A DNA stretch of 64,000 bases, taken from positions 64,483,033-64,547,032 of the forward strand of contig CM048845.1 of assembly GCA_026545225.1 (NCBI GenBank), read 5' to 3'. The stretch's first letter is position 1, and each line of letters begins with the position of its first letter. A program made the translations under genes and the position numbers. The DNA comes from Cornus controversa. Its lineage: Eukaryota; Streptophyta; Magnoliopsida; Cornales; Cornaceae. Positions 1 through 11,067 of the stretch are shown here, in pieces. The notes beneath the pieces were generated by a model. The model saw only the letters and a list, made by a program, of their open reading frames with translations, ran no database searches and was not told where the DNA came from.

Positions 1-757
1 TGTGAGTGCTGTTGTTCCATATTCTGATCAGGTTCCTTATCGTGGGAGAAAATCAGACACGACACAAAATGTGTTGGCAGCATGTTCTTTCGACATGCAA
101 TTCACTTTTGTGATGGTAGGTTGGGAAGGAAGTGTTCATGACTCATATGTCTTAATGCAATGTCTCAGTAAAGCTGAAAATCAATTTCCGTTACCACCAG
201 AAGGTAATTGAAATATCATTAACGGTTTAAGTAGGGTCAATAATTAGATTTTAAAGTCATTTTATTATTCTTTGGATGCAGATAAGTATTACTTAGTTGA
301 CTCTGGTAACAGTAACATGCTGGGGTTCCTAGCACCATATCATGGTGAGAGATACCATTTGCAAGAGTACAAGAGAAGTCGTAGAGGACCGGTGCATCGT
401 GAGGAACTTTATAACTTTAAACATTCATCTCTTCGAAATGTTATTGAGCGTTATTTTGGTGTTTTAAAGGCAAGATTTCGTATATTGAGGTTAATGGCAC
501 TGTACGACATAGATGTGCAAGCAGATATTGTGATTACATGTTGTGCAATTCACAATTTTATTATAATGGAAGCACGTTTAGACACTCTGTTTGCAGAGTA
601 TGGAAATGAAAATATGGAACCTGAAAATGTGGGGGCCAATACTTCTGAAGTTACCCCTGTTGAAGTTAATGTCAATCAAAGTCAACTTTGGCAAATGAGT
701 GAATTTCGTGATATAATTGCTAATGAAATATGGAATGACCATGTAACACGTCATTGA
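1..757 (+). CDS. PIF/Harbinger DDE nuclease (HARBI1-like), 5'-partial
   Basis: The C-terminal part of a HARBI1-like DDE_4 endonuclease, which cuts transposon ends and target DNA in the nucleus together with a Myb-like partner encoded by the same family. Two exons are visible, 1-203 and 282-757. The intron (204-281, 78 bp, GT...AG) joins PPE to DKYYLVDSG in frame. The conserved block around GWEGSVHDS carries the second catalytic aspartate and ERYFGVLKARFRIL carries the glutamate; the first aspartate would lie upstream of the window. FLAPYHGERYHL and the AIHNFI block are also typical. The protein ends in an acidic, poorly conserved tail at TGA 755-757. The visible part has no internal stop, so it may be intact or only recently inactive. 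The partner gene is not in view. Confidence 0.85.
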
Positions 758-1264
758 AAATGTTATTCTAAATCTCATTATGATATGTTTGGTAGTGACA
801 TGATTTTTGGTGCATAGCAATTAGTAATGGAATTTGTTTTGTAGTATAGCACCTCGATGGTGGCATATATTTTGCAAATGTTATAATTTTTTATGAATGA
901 ACATGCAAATTGTCTTTTGGTTAATTGAATATATTTTGGATTCAATTTTTTGTTTTTTGGTGGAAATGAGTTTTTGTTTAAGCATTACTATTTCTACATG
1001 TATTTTTATATATTGATAATTGTACCAATCAACTTATTGGCAAATAATGACTATATTTTTTTTGCTTTATTGTGTTGATTTTAAAAAAAAACAGTTTATG
1101 GTTAACAAACATGTTTTTATGTTTATGGTTTTTAAAACAAGTCGAACGTTTTTGCATTATCAAACATGATACTGTTTATGAATAAACATAATCAAGACAT
1201 AAACACTGTTTATATAAACGCTTAAACAATAAACAACAAACATAAACGGTTGTCAAACGGGGCC
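1..1264 (+). mobile_element. PIF/Harbinger DNA transposon, right part
   Basis: This is the right-hand part of a PIF/Harbinger transposon whose left end lies outside the window. It contains the nuclease gene and, after a non-coding tail rich in short palindromes around GTTTAT/ATAAAC (about 1085-1260), a terminus that reads GGCCCCGTTTGACAACCG on the minus strand. That resembles the G/C-start, GTTTGG-like terminal repeats of this superfamily. It is followed at once by TAA (1265-1267), the 3-bp target type used by PIF/Harbinger elements. The matching left repeat cannot be seen, so the terminus call rests on one end only. Confidence 0.75.
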
Positions 1265-1437
1265 TAAGTTGGTTACCTCGCGTTTACCCTCCCATGCTTG
1301 TAATTCTCCCTAGTACCTCGGACATTTTTACTCAACCTGTCCCAATACCAAGTACAGATATATACATATTTGTCCGCTAAAGTCATTGAAAATGCCATAT
1401 AAATACAATGATTAGTGTTTTGTACAATTTTGGTATG

Positions 1438-1538
1438 GGCAGGCGGTTGCCTTGGACATGCCTAGGCAAATTGAACATCTGCCCATTTCACCTAAACAAG
1501 GCATCCGCCTGCCTAGGCATTTGAGGCCAAGGCATGTC

Positions 1539-1540
<2 letters not shown>
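1438..1540. repeat. Imperfect inverted repeat (hairpin-forming)
   Basis: Two GC-richer arms in otherwise AT-rich sequence face each other. The left arm has TGCCTTGGACATGCCTAGGCA and the right arm has its near reverse complement (TGCCTAGGCA ... GGCCAAGGCA). GGCAGGCGG and CCGCCTGCC also pair. No coding potential is visible; it may be a relic of a small inverted-repeat element. Confidence 0.55.

Positions 1541-1544
<4 letters not shown>

Positions 1545-1576
<32 letters not shown>
1545..1576. repeat. (TA)n microsatellite
   Basis: About 32 bp of uninterrupted TA dinucleotides, directly to the left of the long-armed fold-back element. Confidence 0.9.
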
Positions 1577-1580
<4 letters not shown>

Positions 1581-2204
1581 TTTTTTAGAAAAATTATTGA
1601 TAAGTTCTACTTTTCTATTAAAAGATAAATAAATTTTTTAAAAATATTTTTAGGACCAATAAGTCAATTTTTTGAAATTTTTTTTCCATATAAGTCCTAA
1701 ATCACTACATATTCTATTTATACTCTTACTAAATAGAAGTAAAATTTTATAATTTTAAATTTATTCAAGAATTGATATATAATCTATTTCTTATATATTC
1801 CTTCAAGTTTTAGTTACTTAATAATATTGAATTATGAGTTTGAATAATAATTAATTTAAATTAAATTCAACTCAAAAACTCGTGTAGAGCACATGATTTT
1901 AGTAAAAAAATAATAATTATTCTAAAAAAAAAATAACATTTATATTTTACCTTCTAATTCAAATTATATGTTTACTTTTGTAAGGGTATATATTAAAATT
2001 TGAGTCTAAATTTTATATCTAATGTAGCAAAGGGTATATATAATTTATTAAGAATATAAACGAAAGATTTAGTGATTTAGGACTTAAATGGGAAAAAGTC
2101 TTAGAAGTTGGACTTATTGGTTTTAAAAAAAAAAATTAGGACTTATTTGTCTTTTAATGAAAAAAAGAGAGTAAGATTTGGTTGTAATTTTTCTAATTTT
2201 TTTT
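1581..2204. mobile_element. Fold-back / MITE-like element with long terminal inverted repeats
   Basis: The two ends are imperfect inverted copies of each other over about 130-150 bp. The left arm (about 1581-1715) runs from TTTTTTAGAAAAATT through GACCAATAAGTC to AAGTCCTAAATCACTA. The right arm (about 2058-2204) gives the same order on the minus strand. The AT-rich middle has no recognisable coding sequence. Size and arm length suit a non-autonomous fold-back or long-TIR MITE. I cannot assign a superfamily because no clear target-site duplication is visible next to the (TA)n tract. Confidence 0.6.
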
Positions 2205-2630
2205 AGACTTCTACGCCAGTGATACATTGTAAAAGAAGGGTGGTTCTTTTTTTTTTTTTCCAAAAAAAAATAAATAAATAGAAGGATGACTCTTTTGTAC
2301 TATCACTTGTAACTTTTTAAGTGATCAACTACATAAAACAGCATTCTATTCATGATTTGGAATCACCTTATTTCATTCACTATCTTATAACAGTTTTCAA
2401 CATCACTTTTGTGTTTAGTGAGATCAATCTGTTGGTGATGGGTCTCCATCACTTTTCTTTTTCATTTTTGTTTTTTGGCGGGTGGTTGTGATCACAAAGA
2501 TCACGTTTACTTGAATTTGAAGAAAGCAAACTCAAATGAATGAAAAACATTAGCAATAATTCTTCATATGCGTTACTGTGTCATGTGTGTCTATATATGT
2601 CATTATAATTCATATATCATCATGGCTCAC

Positions 2631-2633
<3 letters not shown>
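2205..2633. other. Intergenic AT-rich sequence, nothing recognised
   Basis: No coding region, RNA gene or complete repeat is supported here; poly-A/T runs and short direct repeats only. Confidence 0.6.
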
Positions 2634-2672
<39 letters not shown>

Positions 2673-2689
2673 AGTGTGTGTGTGTGTGA
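2634..2689. repeat. Compound (TA)n(TG)n microsatellite
   Basis: TA dinucleotides to about 2669, then TG dinucleotides to about 2689. The short reading frame running through it is a by-product of the repeat. Confidence 0.9.
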
Positions 2690-2978
2690 ACTTGTGCTGA
2701 TTGCTGAAGCGATGATGTTAGGGGCTGTCATAAATATTTTATTTAAAGATTGCTTTCAAGATTCCTTATAAAGTTGAACAAACGCATGTTATAGCAATTA
2801 GGTAGGAAGTTCTTTTCTTTTTAGTGTTTCACTCAATAACTTGTCAGTTTCCTCATGCTGCATGCCTGCCAGAGCACTCCCCAAGACGAACATTGCATGC
2901 GAGAGAAAAATTAGGTGTAACGTGTCTCTCTGAAAGAAAATTAAAGAAAGTAGAGTTTAATAATTTGGATATATATAT

Positions 2979-3100
2979 CGAAGACCTAGAGACGTATCAG
3001 TGAGATTAGGAATATTGGTCGTAATAGAAGGTAAGAGATCGGAGACCTTAAAACGTGACAGTAAAACGAGAAATACTAATCGTAATAGAAGGTAAAATAT
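2979..3100. repeat. Imperfect tandem duplication, about 61-bp period
   Basis: The block from GAAGACCTAGAGACG to GTAATAGAAGGTAAGA (2980-3038) recurs as GGAGACCTTAAAACG to GTAATAGAAGGTAAAA (3041-3098) with about 20% difference. No gene is associated. Confidence 0.6.
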
Positions 3101-3330
3101 GAAAAGGATAACCAAAAATAACATGGGAGGATGTTATAAGAAATTATTTTAAAAAGTTAAACATAGTAAGAGAAATGACATGTAATAGAAAAAAATAGAA
3201 AGAGATTCACATGACCGACTCTATTCATATGAGATTAAGCACAAAAATGTTGATAATGATATATAATAAGGAAATATACTTAGATAATGCATGTTGTATA
3301 TATAATAAGGAAATAGATTAGATACTGGAG

Positions 3331-3506
3331 GTTGCCACTGTGCCCTTAACCGAACTGGTATAACCTCTCCTTCCTTAAGTAGGAGGTGAAAGGTTTGGAT
3401 ATTTGTAAGTGTGTGCACGTTGCCAATGGGCCATTAACCGAGCTGGTATGACCTCTCCTTCCTTAAGCGGGAGGGGAGAGGTTTGAATATTTGTAAGTGT
3501 ATGCGA
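3331..3506. repeat. 88-bp tandem dimer with tRNA-like (SINE-like) features
   Basis: Two copies, starting at 3331 and 3419, each carry an AACCGARCTGGTATRACCTC block followed about 30 bp later by GAGGTTTGAATAT-like sequence. The spacing resembles degenerate A and B boxes of a tRNA-derived SINE. The B-box match is poor (GGTTTGAAT against GGTTCGANTCC), so a SINE relic is an inference; the tandem duplication itself is directly visible. Confidence 0.4.
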
Positions 3507-3595
3507 CTATTTACCTATCTGAAAAAAGAATATTCAACAACAAATGAGATTAAAATTGCAACAGGGCTCAAGCATCAGAAAAGATTCTGCATATA

Positions 3596-3731
3596 ACAGC
3601 CATTTGTAATATCCCATTGGGCTATATATAAACTCTTTGCTTGGGCTAGATATCTTAAGATGCATTCAACAGCAATTTGTAATGCCCCATTGGGCTATAA
3701 ACTCTTTGTTTGGGCCAGATATCGTCAGATT
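3596..3731. repeat. Imperfect tandem duplication, about 73-bp period
   Basis: CATTTGTAATATCCCATTGG...GCTTGGGC (from 3596) recurs as CAATTTGTAATGCCCCATTGG...GTTTGGGC (from 3669). No coding potential. Confidence 0.6.
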
Positions 3732-5183
3732 TTTCATGTCCATCAATCGACTTCACAATTAATTACTTGCACACACTAGTAGGGTTCTTTCTTTTGGTTC
3801 AAAAAAGTCTTGCCCAATTAGAGCAAAGAACAAATTATTTGCAAACTTTAAATTATTAATTGTGTTTAATACTAATTGTGATGATTTGAATTCACATGTC
3901 TTTGTAATTTTTTTTTTTTTTTGAACTCACACACCCACATTCCTCTTACGAAAACTTGAATTACCGACCTTTTATTCGTCGGATAACAACCCTTGCAGTA
4001 TTCTTTATACTTCAAATACATAGGACGGGATCTCCTTGGCTTCTATACATGCAATTAGAGGTTCTCAAATTTATGAGAAGTCATAAATTAAGTTAATAAA
4101 ACAAATTATTTACATTAGTTTCTTTGAAAAACTTTTGCACTAAGCAGGTATGAGATCAGGGGCAGAGCGAGCATGGTATTTGGCCTATTAGTTTTTATTA
4201 TATTTTAGGCATATAAGTTGTTCAAAATTATAAAATGTCCCCCTTAAAATCATTTATTTTTCTAAATATTTCTTTAATTCTTTATGTCTTTTCCTTCTTA
4301 CGCTTATTCTTCTTCAATTCTCTTCTTTTGATAAGTATTCTTCTAATTTCTTTTTAGTCTGTTCAATTTTTTTTCCATTTTCTTCTTCAATCAAAACCTT
4401 TTACCCTTTCAAAGTTCTCTCATATTTTTTCTTCTTAAATTTTTTTTTTGCACCCATGTATGATTTATATGTCGTAACCTTCTTTTCTCTCTTCTTATTC
4501 ACTTACATATTCTTTAAATTTATTAGTGAAATTTTATACAAAGAGAATGTTTGACAATCGTTTTTGTTTTATATTTTCGTTAACAAATTAGTGAAAAAGA
4601 TAAACAAGCCATGAAAACACATTAATGCACTACTACACTATAATTTGTACACATTGTTTGTTGGATTTGTTTTTTGCCATGCTTATTATGTCCCTGAACC
4701 AAAATCCTGGCTCCGTCATATTCGGGATCAGTGTTTTACGATCAAATACTATATTTCAATTATATCATGTTATTTGAGCACCTAATTTATTATATTTGTT
4801 TCTCTTGGTTGTATTAGGGCGTGTTTGGTTTCAATGACTAGAAATTAAACTGAAATTTCACTTATATGTAATCGGATGTCAACGAATTGAATTCCACTTC
4901 TGCGGTTTGGATCAACATTGGAGTTGAATTGGAATTTCCAATCTGATAATATACACGAAAGATCACAATACATCTTCAAGATTTTCTCCTCTGGTCACAT
5001 AGCATAGTATACCCTCAAAGACTAATTAGAGATTGTATATAGTGCATTTCAAAAAACAAATTTCCTTAAAATCAGCCTATAATTTGTATCCCTTGGACAT
5101 TGTAAATTTCACAAATACTCGGATCAATATATTATCTCTAACACGTGCACTTTTAGATTTTTCTACATTTTTTTTTTTTTTAC
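3732..5183. other. Intergenic AT-rich sequence with a weak element candidate
   Basis: No gene is supported. One weak candidate is 4154-4731: GATCAG occurs at 4154-4159 and again at 4726-4731, and inside these sites lie GGGCAGAGCGAGCA and, inverted, GACGGAGCCAGG, a pairing common at ends of non-autonomous plant elements. The sequence from 4819 (GGCGTGTTTGGTTT) also resembles a MITE terminus, but I found no partner. Confidence 0.3.
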
Positions 5184-5684
5184 GTAACAACTAGTAGTGC
5201 AGAAAAATCCACTCAAACCGAAAAACGGGACCGGATTAGACAAAACTGTTTGGTTTTTTCGGTTTAGTTCTGTCACGGTTTCAAAACCTTCAATCCCTAA
5301 TTTTTTAGTTGGGTTATGGTTTGGTGTCCATCAGAACCAGATCGAACCGTTTAGTTATATAAAAATTACTACTAGTCTACTATTACAATTACTACTAGTC
5401 TACTATATATATATATTTTAATAGTAGACTAGTAGTAATTTTTATGGTAGTAGGCCAATAGCAATTTTTTAAAAGATTTATGATTTTTTGCCTTTTTATA
5501 CAAAAAAAAAAAAAAAATTTGATGATAGAATCGTGATTAGAACCAAACGGTTTCATCATGGTTCAGTTTGATTCGATTTTATACTTGAAACGATTTGGTT
5601 CGATTTCATGATTTAATAAAATCGATCCGTACAATTTGAGATATTTTGGTACCAAACCAAATCGTGTGCATCCCTAGTAACAAC
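5184..5684. mobile_element. hAT-type MITE with 8-bp target-site duplication
   Basis: GTAACAAC is present at 5184-5191 and again at 5677-5684, flanking a 485-bp element (5192-5676). It starts TAGTAGTGCA and ends TGCATCCCTA, so the right end reads TAGGGATGCA on the minus strand, a typical hAT terminus. An 8-bp duplication is the size expected of hAT. There is no transposase, so the element is non-autonomous. Inside are CGGTTTGGTTC-like subterminal repeats and a 26-bp palindrome pair (5358-5383 and 5420-5445) around a TA tract. The reading frame across its left half is not a gene. Confidence 0.8.
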
Positions 5685-6267
5685 TAAGTCGGGTCAAAAA
5701 TCAAGAGTTGGGTTAGAGTACAAATTGTTCTTTCATTGAGATTAAAGTTACCTAAGATGGAGGTTTCCTTGACTTTCTCCGTTATTATGTAAAAGATTAG
5801 TGATCTCTTTTGCTCTTTTTTTTTTTTTTTTTCTGTTTTTTAATTGTTTTGTATGGTCAATTTTAATTGTTAATTACCATCAAAGCCTTGCCTTGAGTGC
5901 TCATTGTTGAGGCACTTCCTCCAAAATTTTCCTACAAAAAACACAAGAAAATTTTGATTTCTTGAGAAAGTTTTACAAATTTACGCCTTTTTTTTTCTTG
6001 GCAAGTTTAATCAAGCTACAAAATTGTAATTTTTTTTAACTTTTTTGAAAAAATTTCATGTTAACTAAATGCATATTGAAAATTTTATTTTCCTTTCCTT
6101 TACTTCACTTTCTACTTTCACTTTTTCGCTATTGGTTTCCAGCTAACCAAGCGATCCTTATGGAAATTTGATTGCCTTGAGGTGCATTTCATGAATGGCC
6201 TCTCACTAAAAAATTGGGCTTCAGATACAATCTTGAAATTGTAGGCATTGAAGTAGTTTCATATTTT
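5685..6267. other. Intergenic AT-rich sequence, nothing recognised
   Basis: Poly-T tracts and no supported gene or complete repeat. Confidence 0.6.
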
Positions 6268-6733
6268 TATGGCTTTCCTAATCTTATTCAATGTTGGTGA
6301 TGAGTTACCTGCTTTTCTTACATTTCTTGGCCCTTTTGTTTGGGTTATAATTTATTGACTAAGAATAATTTAATGACTAAGAAAAATTTATATTTGTTAA
6401 TGAATTTATTCAGCCTTGGGACACACGTCAAAATAATTAAATACAAAATGTTGATTTGACAACTATTGTTATTATTATTATTATTGCTTTATTCAACAAT
6501 TATGGCTTTCCTAATCTTATTCAATGTTGGTGATGAGTTACCTTGCTTTCCTTACATTTCTTGGCCCTTTTGTTTGGGTTATAATTTATTGACTAAGAAT
6601 AATTTAATAACTAAGAAAAATTTATATTTGTTAATGAATTGATTCAGTCTTGGGACACACGTCAAAATAATTATATACAAAATGTTGATTTGACAACTAT
6701 TGTTATTATTACTATTATTGCTTTATTCAACAA
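6268..6733. repeat. Direct tandem duplication of 233 bp
   Basis: Positions 6268-6500 and 6501-6733 are head-to-tail copies, both starting TATGGCTTTCCTAATC and both ending in a TTATTATT/GCTTTATTCAACAA stretch. Only a few substitutions separate them, so the duplication is fairly recent. No coding potential. Confidence 0.85.
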
Positions 6734-7476
6734 AAATATGTTGGTCACTTCGCTATTGAATATTATTTTGGATCTCGCTGTGAAATCTATGTCATCCAAA
6801 CGATAAATTTTCAAAAAAAAGTGTTATTTTAACTAAACTTCATTTTATAATTAATGAAAATTAGTACAGATGGTATGAACTTTTATCCCAGAGAAAAAAA
6901 TTGAGTGTTCAAATTTTGTTAGGAGCAATATTGTTAGTATATGGTAAGTCACATACTTCTTCTAGAGGGGTACCATTTTCGCTTCTGCTCCCGCTTTATG
7001 TGACTTAGGATATGCTTGCGTTTGATTGAACTTTAAAATAAAAACAAAAACATATTTTTGTTCTTTTTAATTCTCTATAAAGAAAACATGATAGAGACCC
7101 ATTCCAATCCTGCCGACCCTAACTCTTGGGTTGAATAATGATTGGATAATTCATATGGAATTATGAAAGTGACATTTTTGTTTTTCTTCATCATCCAGCA
7201 GATCTCATTGATGAACATGAAAAATAAATAATAATTCACAATCATTTAATTCCTTGGAGTCAATTTGGGATTGAAAATAACATTATTTTTATTTATGTGC
7301 TATTTGTTTGTTACTTTGATTAAAACTGGAAGGTAGTGGTGGATTTCCCTTCAAATTAGCATTCAAATTTATTTGACTAAGAAACATCATAGACTTTGCC
7401 AAACCTTTTCTTTTTGTTTTTTGTTTTTGGAATAAGTTTCTGTCTTAATTTACACATGGTGAAGAAACTTCTCCGA
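6734..7476. other. Upstream flank of kinase gene A
   Basis: No gene is recognised. From about 7320 the sequence is homologous to the region before kinase copies B-D (about 13650 onward), for example the GGAAGGTAGTGGTGG block. The older A/B duplication therefore extended at least this far upstream. Confidence 0.5.
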
Positions 7477-7481
7477 GTGTG

Positions 7482-7530
<49 letters not shown>

Positions 7531-7635
7531 GTGTTTGGCCAAATACTAAAAGCAGAAAAGGGAGACTAGGAAAAGAGAAGCCTTTGCTCTACTGCTCAGC
7601 CTTTTTCATTCAGTGACTCACTTCACTGTTGATTG
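7477..7635 (+). promoter_or_regulatory. Probable promoter and untranslated first exon of kinase gene A
   Basis: A (TG)n(TA)n tract (7477-7527) is followed by a block conserved in all four kinase copies: GGCCAAATACTAAA, GCAGAAAAGGGAG, and a consensus donor TTGATTG/GTATGTGAC with the exon ending at 7635. The TA tract lies where a TATA region would be. The next acceptor-like site is TTTTGCTCTCAG (ending 9651), directly before the start codon. I infer a non-coding first exon and a 2.0-kb intron; conservation across paralogues supports it, but no transcript is available. Confidence 0.5.
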
Positions 7636-8023
7636 GTATGTGACTTCAACTTAATTAAGCTTAATGAATTAATTGCCCTTTGTGTTTGTAAACCTTGTTG
7701 GTAGTATAACTAATTAAGCTCTCATTTTTCTGACTTTTTTTACCCTAATTTTGGTGAATGGGAAGTAAAAGGCCTACATAGCAATGAATTTAAGAAATGA
7801 TTGATGTTGTTACTCTTAGAATCTCTGCAATCAATATTAATCATATCACCATCTTTATGCCTACAAGTTTTGTTTCCATAAAGTGATTTTCTTGTATGTT
7901 TGTGCATGCTCTCAAGCTAGTTTTCCAAAATAGAATAACATTTATCTTCATGTGTGTGTGGACATTAAGGTAGATTTTAGTCTACAAGAAATTACTGTAA
8001 GTGAAATTTAAAATGATAAAGGG

Positions 8024-8024
<1 letters not shown>

Positions 8025-8077
<53 letters not shown>
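8025..8077. repeat. (TA)n microsatellite in intron 1 of kinase gene A
   Basis: About 26 TA dinucleotides. The paralogous introns lack a tract of this length, so it expanded in copy A only. Confidence 0.85.
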
Positions 8078-8080
<3 letters not shown>

Positions 8081-8409
8081 TCTGTGTATATATATATATT
8101 GGGTTTTTTACATGATGATTCAGACATTCTGTTGAGGAGGAGTTTGGATCAGATTGAATTTGTGGGAAAATGGGAAATCAATTGAGTTTGTTGTTTTACA
8201 AAACTTGGATTATATTTTACTTTCATTTATTGAATTTTTGGGATCTGTTTTGTCCATTTTAGTTTTGGATGATTGGTTTGCAGTAGGAAATAATTTGGGA
8301 AGAAGAGGAATAACTGATAGTTCATTTGAGTATCAACTTGGCTTGAATAACTGATTGTTTTTTTAAAACTTTGATTATAGTTTAATGAACTATTTTCTTG
8401 TTACTTCAT

Positions 8410-8798
8410 TTATGCTCTGTTTGGTAGGAAGGAAGAAAATTGCATGAAAGAGAGAGACATTTTTTAAGGAAGAGATTGTGTTCTTCTCTCTTTTTGTTTG
8501 GTTGGATAGAAGAGTAAAGAATGAGATAATATTTTACTTTGTTTGTTAGGAGAGAAGGGAAGAGAAATAAGGAAAGTTTTGTAATTTAAAACATTTATAA
8601 TAGTTTTGTCTTTCTTCCACCTGTCTTCCGTCCAAATTTGGAGAGATGAAAATTTGTGAAAGATGAAACATGACTCATCCATCCTCTTTTCTCTTTCCTC
8701 TTTGCATCATTTCTACCAAACGAAGGAAATTTGCTCCTTTCCTCCGATCTTCCCTCTACCCCCGGCCTCTTCCTTCCTTCCTACCAAACGAAGCATTA
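8410..8798. mobile_element. Tourist-like MITE inside intron 1 of kinase gene A
   Basis: A 383-bp element (8413-8795) has 23-bp terminal inverted repeats: TGCTCTGTTTGGTAGGAAGG on the left and TGCTTCGTTTGGTAGGAAGG read from the right. It is flanked by TTA (8410-8412 and 8796-8798), the 3-bp duplication of PIF/Harbinger-derived Tourist MITEs. The corresponding place in kinase copies B-D (about 14385 in unit 1) lacks it, which gives an empty-site comparison within the window. The two overlapping reading frames inside it are not genes. Confidence 0.8.
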
Positions 8799-9653
8799 AG
8801 TATCAACTTAGCTTTCTGGATGATCAACTGTCTTCTTCTGTGTTATCTAAAGACTCAAAACCTGGAAAATCTAGAAATGTGTCTCATACCATGCCAGTGG
8901 TCACAGTGGTCAAAAACTTAACCTCCATTTCACTAGGCCTTGGCTAATACATTTACTCTCTGTCTACTGATACTAGTTCATTTCTTCAATTTCAAGAGAG
9001 TATAAAAAATAAATAATAAAAAATTGTGGTAGCAGCGAAGAAGATTTCTAGATCAGGACTTGGTAAAATACCGTAGAAAAAATCCGATTACATTTTTTTG
9101 CGACCAACAAAAATCCTGTTCTTCGCTTCAGTGCATAAGATTTTACATCTATTTATATCATTATGTTTCACTGTCATTTTAATTATGTAGATAATAGTTT
9201 CATTTATACTAAATTTTTTATATATACCTTCTTAAGCACATAGTGAGGAAGAAGATGTAACTCTTCTCAAATTTTAATTTATTGACTACCCTTACAACCA
9301 AAATTAACATAATCCACTTTAACTTTATGAATGCACTTGGTCATTTTGATAACTTGAAAAAGACTTGCATACAAACTCTACTTTATGTTTGAGCCAATCT
9401 GTATCTCTATAGCACTCCTCATTCATATATTAGTACTTCTGATAAATAGGTTGAATCAAATGGTACTAGTTGCCATAGTTACATGTACAGTTTAGTTTAC
9501 TGTCAAGTTAAAATTATGAAATTGACATTTTTCAAATGAAGTTGAAACTAACAACAATGGCTAATTAAAATTCAGAAATAGAGTCAAATATTACATTCAT
9601 TATAAATGAACACGTAACCGGATTGAATAGTCGTATTGTTTTTGCTCTCAGAG

Positions 9654-11067
9654 ATGGATTATTCTCCTCCATCAAAACCTAGTAGTGGGGCAAAAGCAGC
9701 TGGTAAGTTCTTACACAGAAATGAAGGTTTACCAAAAAGAGAGAGAGAGAAAATGAGAGCATTAATTTTCAATGACATCAAATTGGGCCTTAAAAGTCAC
9801 CATTTTCGAGTTGTTTGAATTTGCAGCTGTAATAGTGGGCTTGATAGTACTGGCAATTATCAGCATTGTTTCCTGCTACTGTGCAAAGATAATGAGAAAA
9901 GCAATTGTAACAGAACTCCAAGCAGCAGTTGCTCCACCAGCACTCACTGCAGTTCAAGTTTGGCAAGTTGATGGACCTACAATGCAGAGGATCCTCCAAG
10001 ACCTGGCAGGAGATAAACCGGTTCGATTTACAGCTCAGGAGCTATGCAACTTCACAAGTAATTACTCGACAATGTTGGGTTCTGGTGGTTTTGGGATTGT
10101 TTACAAAGGGCAGTTTCCAAATGGAGTGAAAATTGCAGTGAAGGTCCTCAACAGGAGCTCAGACAGAACAGCTCAAGAGCAGTTCACAGCCGAGGTTGGC
10201 ATTATTGGGAAAACCTACCATATAAATCTAGTCAGGCTCTATGGATATTGCTATGATCACTTCATGAGTGCATTGGTGTACGAGTACATGGAAAATGGAT
10301 CACTCGACAGGTTCTTGTTTAGTGATCCAGAGGCAATTGAGTTGGAGAAGCTATACGAGATTGCAATTGGTACAGCCAAAGGCATTGCTTACTTGCACGA
10401 AGAATGTGAGCAGAGAATCATTCACTATGACATCAAGCCCGGCAATGTCCTCCTCGATGCAAACTTCTCTCCTAAGGTTGCAGATTTCGGACTAGCAAAG
10501 CTTTGTAATAGAGATGACACCCACATAAGTATGACCGGATATAGGGGGACTCCTGGTTACTCTGCACCGGAGTTTCAGCTCAAGAATTTTCCTATCACAT
10601 ACAAATGTGATGTTTATAGCTATGGTATGTTGTTGTTTGAGATAGTTGGAAGGAGGAGGAATGCCAAAGTTGGTTCTACTGATAGCCTGAATTGGTTTCC
10701 TAAACATGTTTGGGACGAGTATGAGAAGCACGAATTGGCAGCAATGACAGTGTCTTGTGGGATTGAAGAGAAGGATAGGGAGAAAGCAGAGAGAATGTGT
10801 ATGGTGGCTTTGTGGTGTGCTCAAGACTCGCCAGAGGCTAGGCCACCGATGAGTGCTGTGGTAAAGATGTTGGAGGGAGGAGTGGAAATAAAACCGCCTC
10901 CTAGACCATTTCACTATTTGTTTTCAGTAGCTATGCTCAATCCAGTGACAGGTACTGGCAATAGTTCAGACTACACAACAAGCGAGGGAACTAATTCGTA
11001 TTGGTACAAGGAGTCGACGCCAATCATGACCAAGTACGAGATTCAAATGGCTAGTTCTTCATCATAA
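9654..11067 (+). CDS. Non-RD receptor-like kinase without ectodomain, copy A
   Basis: A plasma-membrane-type receptor-like Ser/Thr kinase of the plant RLK/Pelle family. Exons are 9654-9702 and 9827-11067 with a 124-bp GT-AG intron, predicting 429 residues. A short, polar N-terminus without a signal peptide leads to one membrane segment (about residues 18-38). The kinase domain has the glycine loop GSGGFG (101-106), ATP lysine K122, HYDIKPGN with catalytic D218, DFG (236-238) and APE (263-265). HYD replaces HRD, making it a non-RD kinase as in the LRK10-like/PR5K groups, often linked to immune signalling; SD-2-type kinases are an alternative assignment. No extracellular lectin, GUB_WAK or thaumatin domain is present, so ligand binding is doubtful. 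The start follows a consensus acceptor (CTCTCAG/AGATGG). This copy stands outside the 17-kb array and reaches the longest C-terminus. Confidence 0.85.

Noticed and set aside
578..820. Minus-strand reading frame over the end of the Harbinger nuclease gene
   Set aside because: Shadow of the plus-strand coding exon; no conserved domain.
5197..5421. 74-codon reading frame as a gene
   Set aside because: It lies inside the hAT-type MITE and ends in its TA tract; no protein similarity is evident.
8663..8947. Two overlapping reading frames as a gene
   Set aside because: They overlap the right end of the Tourist MITE and intron sequence of kinase A.
9772..9826. Kinase A coding start upstream of the splice acceptor
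   Set aside because: The frame is open there, but the segment ends in a consensus acceptor (TTTGCAG) and a matching short coding exon with a good start lies upstream in all copies.
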